From Pseudomonadota bacterium (GTDB taxonomy: Bacteria > Pseudomonadota > Gammaproteobacteria > Xanthomonadales > Xanthomonadaceae): a DNA stretch of 11,260 bases. Of the stretch, positions 7,350-11,260 are shown in pieces (positions within the stretch are counted from its first letter, which is position 1; the number at the start of each line of letters is the position of its first letter). The DNA lies in NCBI GenBank assembly GCA_023423605.1, contig JAFAFF010000229.1:1-11260 (forward strand), written 5' to 3'. A program made the translations under genes and the position numbers. A model generated the notes under the pieces. It was given only the letters and a program-made list of their open reading frames with translations. It was not told the origin of the DNA and ran no database searches.

Positions 7350-8270
7350 TCATTGATGCAACCCGTACGTCGCGTTGAGGAACCCCGCCAGGTCCTTGAG
7401 GATACGAGTCAGTTGTTCCGGACTCATGCGCGTGGCACCAGGCTTTGGATAATGCTCGTCCAGCCACACGGCGAAGTCCGCGCGGCGTTGCGCATCCATC
7501 ACCTCCGGTTGCCACTGGAAGCTCATCGGCGATCTTCGCGGCGGTGGCGTGCAGGTGCATGCCTGCGCTGCACAGCGTGTCCAGATACGCATCATTGCGC
7601 TCGTCGATGAGCGCACGCAGATTGTCGGCGGTGAAAGGAAGAGCACCGGCCTCGAATGTGGACCCCATCCGCCGCTGGATGACGGGTACCAGTTCCTGCA
7701 TGCGTTCGATGTTCGCCTCGTCCAGCAGGGCACGCTGACGGATGCCGTGGCCCATGATCCTTCTTGATCTGGAGGGCACCAGCGCTGCGGAATCGTCTCC
7801 TGCAACGACCAGGCTGCGCCCCGCCACCGTAGCGCAGCCCGGGTCGTCGCCAGCGCTGCAGACCTCGCCGGCCAGCTGGGCCAGGCATCCGGCAATCACG
7901 CGCTCGGCTGGCAGCGCCGCCATACCCTGCTGGTTGATGCAGCCGTGCAGGCGTGGCAACACGTCATGCTTGAAGGGAGTGCCGCCTCCGTACCGTACGG
8001 ACCGCCAGTACGTGCTGCCGGCAGGGCGGAGCCATTGGTGATGCCTTGCAGGCAGGCCAGCCCTCCTGCCGCGGCGGTGAGCAGCCGCGACGGGCTGGAC
8101 AGGAAATGGAATGCATCGGCGACAATCCGCACGGCGACCTCGTGGACCAGTAAAGGGGCCACACCATAGCCGCGCACGTGCGCATCCGGCGCCGGCGAAG
8201 TGCGGCGCCGCCCGCGCTGAGCGATCAGTGCAAATATCGAGTCCGTCAGTGCCTCAAAGGCATGGCCCCG
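7350..8270 (-). pseudogene. Broken gene of unknown family, two frameshifts, no start
   Basis: I do not recognise the family. Read on the minus strand, gene-like sequence enters from 8270 without a start (a stop codon lies at 8271-8273). One frame runs to about 8020 and contains FEALTDSIFALIAQRG and APLLVHEVAVRIVADAFHF. The next frame covers about 8020-7527 and contains RYGGGTPFKHDVLPRLHGC, LLDEANIERMQELVPVIQRR and FTADNLRALIDERNDAYLD. The first frame returns for the end, MSFQWQPEVMDAQRR to GFLNATYGLHQ, with TGA at 7350-7352. Outside these stretches each frame becomes rich in Trp, Cys, Arg and Pro or hits stops, typical of out-of-frame reading. The first shift is equivalent to losing one base and the second to gaining one, so they compensate. 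About 300 residues are recoverable; four cysteines and no membrane segment or signal peptide are obvious. Either decay after 5' loss or sequencing errors could explain it. The last segment could instead be a separate 58-residue gene from ATG 7526. Confidence 0.6.
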
Positions 8271-8284
8271 CTACGTGCCGGGGC
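8265..8284 (-). terminator. Weak hairpin after nadE
   Basis: A 6 bp stem (GCCCCG at 8265-8270 with CGGGGC at 8279-8284) and an 8-nt loop lie 11 nt past the nadE stop. No T-run follows in the minus-strand direction. It could be a weak terminator or the worn remains of a GTAG repeat, because GTAG occurs in the loop on the minus strand. Low confidence. Confidence 0.3.
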
Positions 8285-8295
8285 GGCCGCTGACG

Positions 8296-9930
8296 TCAGC
8301 CCTGGTACCCGTTGGTGATGGGGTAACGCCGCTCGCGGCCGAATGCCCGCCGCGATACCTTCGGCCCCGGCGCGGACTGCTGGCGCTTCCACTCGCTGAT
8401 GCGCACCAGCCTGAGGATGCGGTCCACCACCTCGGCCGCATAGCCGGCGGCCACGATCTCCTGCCGCGATTGCTCCTGGTCCACGAAGCGGTACAGGATG
8501 CCATCCAGCACGTCGTAGGGCGGCAGTGAATCCTGGTCCAGCTGGTTTTCGCGCAGTTCGGCCGATGGCGGCCGGCTGATGACGTCCGGCGGGATGACCG
8601 GCGCACCGCCAACCGTATTGCGCCACTTCGCCAGTCCGAACACCTCGGTCTTGTAGAGATCCTTCAGCGGCGCATAACCGCCGCACATGTCGCCATAGAT
8701 GGTCGCATAGCCCACCGCATACTCGCTCTTGTTGCCGGTGGTCAGCAGCAATCCGCCGAACTTGTTGCTCAGCGCCATCAGGATCACGCCGCGCGCGCGC
8801 GATTGCAGGTTCTCCTCGGTGACATCCACCTCGATGCCCTCGAACATCGGTCCCAGCGCTTCCATCAGGCCGTTGAACACCGGTTCGATGGATACCGCTT
8901 CCAGTTTCACGCCGAGCGCCTTGCACTGTTCGGCCGCCAGATCGTTGGACAGGCCGGCGGTATAGCGCGATGGCAGGCGTACCGCAGTGACGTTCTGCGC
9001 CCCCAGCGCATCGACCGCCATCGCCAGCACCAGGGCCGAATCGATGCCGCCGGACAGGCCCAGCCAGACGTTCTGGAAGCCGTTCTTGGCACAGTAGTCC
9101 TGGATGCCGCGGGTGGCCGCGCGCCAGGCCAGCGCATCCATGCTTTCATCGCCGTCGTCCATCCACAGGTACGGCAGGAAACGCCGGCTGGCGCCGTCGT
9201 AGTCCACCACCAGCCATTGTTCCGTGAATGCGGCAGCAGCCGGATGCACGGTGCCATCGCCATCAGCCACCACCGAAGCGCCATCGAACACCAGCGCGTC
9301 CTGGCCACCCACCACGTTGAGATAGGCGATGGCCGCTCCGCTTTCGCGCGTGCGCGAGGCCAGCACCGCATCGCGCTGGGCATGCTTGCCCCGCTCGTAG
9401 GGCGAGGCATTGGGTACCACCACCAGTTCGGCGCCGCAGCGGACGGTATCGGCCAACGGTTCGGCGAACCACAGGTCCTCGCAGATCAGCACGCCCACCG
9501 GGATGCCGTTGATGTCCACCACGCAGCTCGGGCCGTCCGGATCGATATCGAAATAGCGGCGCTCGTCGAACACCGCGTAGTTGGGCAGTTCGCGCTTGCG
9601 GTAAGTCTTTTCGACAATGCCGTTGCGCAGCACGCTGGCGGCGTTGTACACCACCGAGCCGGCCGACTGCGGCCAGCCGACCACCGCAGCGATGCCAGTG
9701 CAGGCTTCGGCGATGCGCTGCATGGCCTGTTCGCAGTCATGCAGGAAGCCGGGGCGCAGCAACAGGTCTTCCGGCGGATAACCGCTGACGGCAAGTTCGG
9801 GAAACAGCACTAGATCGGCGCCGTGCTCATCGCGCGCCTGTGCGATCAGTTCGATGATGCGGTCGGTGTTGCGCGCCACGGCGCCCACCGGAAAATCGAA
9901 CTGCGCCATCGCGATGCGGAGAGAAGCCAT
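8296..9930 (-). CDS. nadE: Glutamine-dependent NAD+ synthase NadE
   Basis: NadE carries out the last step of NAD+ synthesis: it adenylates nicotinic acid adenine dinucleotide with ATP and amidates it with ammonia from glutamine. The 544-residue length fits the two-domain glutamine-dependent type. The N-terminal nitrilase-like glutaminase has the triad Glu45 (FPELAVSGYPPEDL), Lys112 (YRKRELPNYAVFDERRYF) and Cys150 (ICEDLWF). The C-terminal synthetase has the ATP pyrophosphatase loop SGGIDS at 293-298, then TTGNKSEYAVGYATIYGDM and VISRPPSAELRENQLDQDSLPPYDVLD. ATG 9930 starts directly at MASLRIAMAQFDFPVG, the normal family beginning; the frame extends to 9996 but those residues run into a repeat. 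No strong Shine-Dalgarno is seen. It is transcribed in the same direction as sucCD but separated from it by a terminator and repeats. Confidence 0.96.
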   Translation of the reverse strand: MASLRIAMAQFDFPVGAVARNTDRIIELIAQARDEHGADLVLFPELAVSGYPPEDLLLRPGFLHDCEQAMQRIAEACTGIAAVVGWPQSAGSVVYNAASVLRNGIVEKTYRKRELPNYAVFDERRYFDIDPDGPSCVVDINGIPVGVLICEDLWFAEPLADTVRCGAELVVVPNASPYERGKHAQRDAVLASRTRESGAAIAYLNVVGGQDALVFDGASVVADGDGTVHPAAAAFTEQWLVVDYDGASRRFLPYLWMDDGDESMDALAWRAATRGIQDYCAKNGFQNVWLGLSGGIDSALVLAMAVDALGAQNVTAVRLPSRYTAGLSNDLAAEQCKALGVKLEAVSIEPVFNGLMEALGPMFEGIEVDVTEENLQSRARGVILMALSNKFGGLLLTTGNKSEYAVGYATIYGDMCGGYAPLKDLYKTEVFGLAKWRNTVGGAPVIPPDVISRPPSAELRENQLDQDSLPPYDVLDGILYRFVDQEQSRQEIVAAGYAAEVVDRILRLVRISEWKRQQSAPGPKVSRRAFGRERRYPITNGYQG

Positions 9931-9963
9931 GGGTGCCCAGCCTGTGATTTCAACAAGGACATT

Positions 9964-9986
9964 GTAGTGCCGGGCTCTGCCCGGCA
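9964..9986 (+). repeat. SMAG-type GTAG hairpin repeat, copy 4
   Basis: GTAG at 9964-9967, then a perfect 8 bp stem (TGCCGGGC/GCCCGGCA) with loop TCT at 9976-9978. Compared with copy 1 the outermost A-T pair is flipped to T-A, a second compensatory change. It lies in the nadE leader, 33 bp upstream of the nadE start codon. Confidence 0.85.
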
Positions 9987-10008
9987 GCCACCGCACCCCG
10001 CAAACAGA

Positions 10009-10030
10009 AAGACCGCCCGGAGGCGGTCTT
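10009..10030 (-). terminator. Rho-independent terminator of the sucCD operon
   Basis: A perfect 9 bp stem (AAGACCGCC, 10009-10017, with GGCGGTCTT, 10022-10030) with a 4-nt loop lies 41 nt past the sucD stop. On the minus strand the stem is followed by TTTCTGTTTG, counting from its last bases, a T-rich tract as expected for sucCD transcripts. On the plus strand it is followed by CCCG, so the site is directional. Confidence 0.85.
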
Positions 10031-10035
10031 CCCGA

Positions 10036-10058
10036 AGCCGGGCAGAGCCCGGCGCCAC
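10036..10058 (-). repeat. SMAG-type hairpin repeat, copy 5, degenerate GTGG tag
   Basis: On the minus strand: GTGG tag, then GCCGGGC, loop TCT, and GCCCGGC. The seven inner stem pairs are perfect, but the outermost pair is lost (C opposite T). It is inverted relative to copy 4, and 17 bases of the two (9969-9985 and 10037-10053) are exactly complementary, enclosing the sucCD terminator. It lies just past the sucD stop codon. Confidence 0.75.
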
Positions 10059-10071
10059 AGCGCGTGCGTGC

Positions 10072-10947
10072 TTACTTCACCAGTTCGGCGATGGCGGCAC
10101 CCAGATCGCCCGGCGAACGGACGGTCTTCACGCCAGCGGCTTCCATCGCCGCGAACTTGCCTTCGGCGGTGCCCTTGCCGCCCGATGCGATCGCACCGGC
10201 GTGGCCCATGCGCTTGCCGGCCGGAGCCGACGCACCGGCGATGAAGCCGACGACCGGCTTCTTCACGTGGTTCTTGATGTATTCCGCACCGGCTTCCTCG
10301 GCGTCGCCGCCGATTTCGCCGACCATGATGATGCCTTCGGTCTGCGGATCTTCGTTGAACAGCTTCAGGCAGTCGACAAAGTTCAGGCCGTTGATCGGAT
10401 CGCCACCGATGCCGATGCAGGTGGACTGGCCCAGGCCGACTTCGGTGGTCTGCTTGACCGCTTCATAGGTCAGCGTGCCCGAGCGCGACACGATGCCGAT
10501 CTTGCCCGGCTTGTGGATGTGGCCCGGCATGATGCCGATCTTGCACTCGCCCGGAGTGATCACGCCGGGGCAGTTCGGCCCGATCAGCACGGTGTCCGGA
10601 TGGGCACGGGTCAGCACGTTCTTGACGCGCAGCATGTCCAGCACCGGAATGCCTTCGGTGATGCACACGATGACCTTGATGCCGGCAGCAGCGGCTTCCA
10701 GGATCGCGTCAGCGGCATACGGCGGCGGCACGTAGATGACCGATGCGTTGGCACCGGTGCTCTGCACGGCGTCGGCGACGGTGTTGAAGACCGGCAGGTC
10801 GATGTGGGTGGTGCCACCCTTGCCGGGGGTCACGCCGCCAACGACCTGGGTGCCGTACTCGATCATCTGGGTGGCGTGGAAGGTGCCCTGCTGGCCGGTA
10901 AAGCCCTGCACGATCACCTTGGTGTTTTTATTAATCAGGACAGACAT
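10072..10947 (-). CDS. sucD: Succinyl-CoA ligase [ADP-forming] alpha subunit SucD
   Basis: SucD and SucC form succinyl-CoA synthetase, which couples succinyl-CoA cleavage to nucleoside triphosphate formation in the TCA cycle. The 291-residue product is close to E. coli SucD along its whole length. An N-terminal CoA-binding Rossmann fold has [14 protein letters not shown] and [28 protein letters not shown] and [16 protein letters not shown] lead to the ligase domain. The phosphohistidine is His249 in [10 protein letters not shown] (E. coli His246). [12 protein letters not shown] is also present. ATG 10947 follows a good Shine-Dalgarno and matches the usual MSxLIxKNTKV start. It lies 22 bp after sucC in the standard sucC-sucD order and ends at a rho-independent terminator. 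Confidence 0.98.
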   Translation of the reverse strand: MSVLINKNTKVIVQGFTGQQGTFHATQMIEYGTQVVGGVTPGKGGTTHIDLPVFNTVADAVQSTGANASVIYVPPPYAADAILEAAAAGIKVIVCITEGIPVLDMLRVKNVLTRAHPDTVLIGPNCPGVITPGECKIGIMPGHIHKPGKIGIVSRSGTLTYEAVKQTTEVGLGQSTCIGIGGDPINGLNFVDCLKLFNEDPQTEGIIMVGEIGGDAEEAGAEYIKNHVKKPVVGFIAGASAPAGKRMGHAGAIASGGKGTAEGKFAAMEAAGVKTVRSPGDLGAAIAELVK

Positions 10948-10953
10948 TGGATT

Positions 10954-10958
10954 TCCTT
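10954..10958 (-). promoter_or_regulatory. Shine-Dalgarno site for sucD
   Basis: AAGGA on the minus strand with six bases to the sucD ATG, located in the 22 bp sucC-sucD gap. It confirms the sucD start and gives it its own translation initiation. Confidence 0.75.
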
Positions 10959-10969
10959 GGTGTCGTGGT

Positions 10970-11260
10970 TCAGGCAGCGGCTTTTACAGCGTCAACGACC
11001 TTCTTGGCGCCGTCGTTGATGTTGTCGGCCGGGATGATGGCCATGCCGCTGTCGCGCAGCAGCTGCTTGCCTTCTTCCACGTTGGTGCCTTCCAGGCGCA
11101 CCACCACCGGAACCTTGACGCCCACTTCCTTCACCGCGGCGATGATGCCTTCGGCGATCATGTCGCAGCGGACGATGCCGCCGAAGATGTTGACGAAGAT
11201 GCCTTCCACCTTGTCCGAGGACAGGATCAGCTTGAACGCTTCGATGACGCGCTGCTTGTT
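10970..11260 (-). CDS. sucC: Succinyl-CoA ligase beta subunit SucC, C-terminal fragment
   Basis: The last 96 residues of the beta subunit; the gene enters from the right edge and stops at TGA 10970-10972. The frame is open to the last base. It reads [20 protein letters not shown], then [35 protein letters not shown] and [15 protein letters not shown]. These are hallmarks of the SucC C-terminal ligase/CoA domain, where the GGI loop and the Glu of RLEGTN help phosphate and His-loop contacts. The beta subunit also carries the N-terminal ATP-grasp domain that sets ATP versus GTP use, but this lies outside the window. It is the first gene of the sucCD pair. Confidence 0.96.
   Translation of the reverse strand, partial: NKQRVIEAFKLILSSDKVEGIFVNIFGGIVRCDMIAEGIIAAVKEVGVKVPVVVRLEGTNVEEGKQLLRDSGMAIIPADNINDGAKKVVDAVKAAA

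Noticed and set aside
7342..7962. A single intact minus-strand gene of 206 codons from GTG 7962
   Set aside because: Protein-like sequence in this frame continues upstream of 7962, and the last 58 codons look out of frame while the neighbouring frame gives a better ending. I treat it as the middle of a frameshifted gene.
7308..8169. Several plus-strand frames of 66-100 codons in the broken-gene region
   Set aside because: Each is short, rich in Arg, Ser and Pro, without a ribosome-binding site, and antisense to better minus-strand coding signal.
8803..11019. Two long plus-strand frames opposite nadE and sucD
   Set aside because: Both mirror strongly supported minus-strand genes, and neither translation resembles a protein family.

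Overview
The window is GC-rich, densely coded bacterial DNA that looks like Stenotrophomonas (Xanthomonadaceae), probably the S. maltophilia complex. The main support is a set of short hairpin repeats of 23 nt, each a GTAG tag plus a stem-loop of 8 bp, 3 nt and 8 bp, which match the SMAG repeat family described from S. maltophilia. The gene content (TonB-dependent receptor, otsB/GH15/otsA cluster, bamD, nadE, sucCD) also fits a xanthomonad. The species assignment is inferred, since no marker gene such as 16S rRNA is present.

Layout, left to right. Positions 1-306 hold the last 101 residues of a TonB-dependent outer-membrane receptor. A hairpin at 322-352 separates it from a three-gene plus-strand trehalose cluster: otsB (426-1184), a glycoside hydrolase family 15 gene (1219-3000) and otsA (2997-4361). 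The last two overlap by four bases. OtsA makes trehalose-6-phosphate and OtsB dephosphorylates it. The GH15 enzyme is either a trehalase or a related alpha-glucosidase. A cluster of three SMAG-type repeats (4381-4475) lies between otsA and the convergent pgeF.

On the minus strand, rluD (5260-6249) and pgeF (4493-5263) overlap by four bases and diverge from bamD (6362-7246, plus strand). Pseudouridine synthase rluD followed by pgeF and divergent from bamD is the same order as in E. coli, so this is a conserved gammaproteobacterial neighbourhood. A strong hairpin with a GCAA loop follows bamD.

Positions 7350-8270 hold no intact gene. Coding signal on the minus strand runs through two reading frames with two opposite one-base shifts and no start codon, which I read as a decayed or sequence-error-broken gene of unknown family. 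To its right, all on the minus strand, are glutamine-dependent NAD+ synthase nadE (8296-9930), a repeat/terminator/repeat block (9964-10058), and succinyl-CoA ligase genes sucD (10072-10947) and sucC (C-terminal part, 10970 to the window edge).

Most of the window is housekeeping: ribosome modification, outer-membrane protein assembly, NAD synthesis, TCA cycle and compatible-solute metabolism. The points most worth a second look are the GH15 gene inside the trehalose operon, the broken unknown gene, and the repeat family with compensatory stem changes. I found no convincing new defence, mobile or RNA system.
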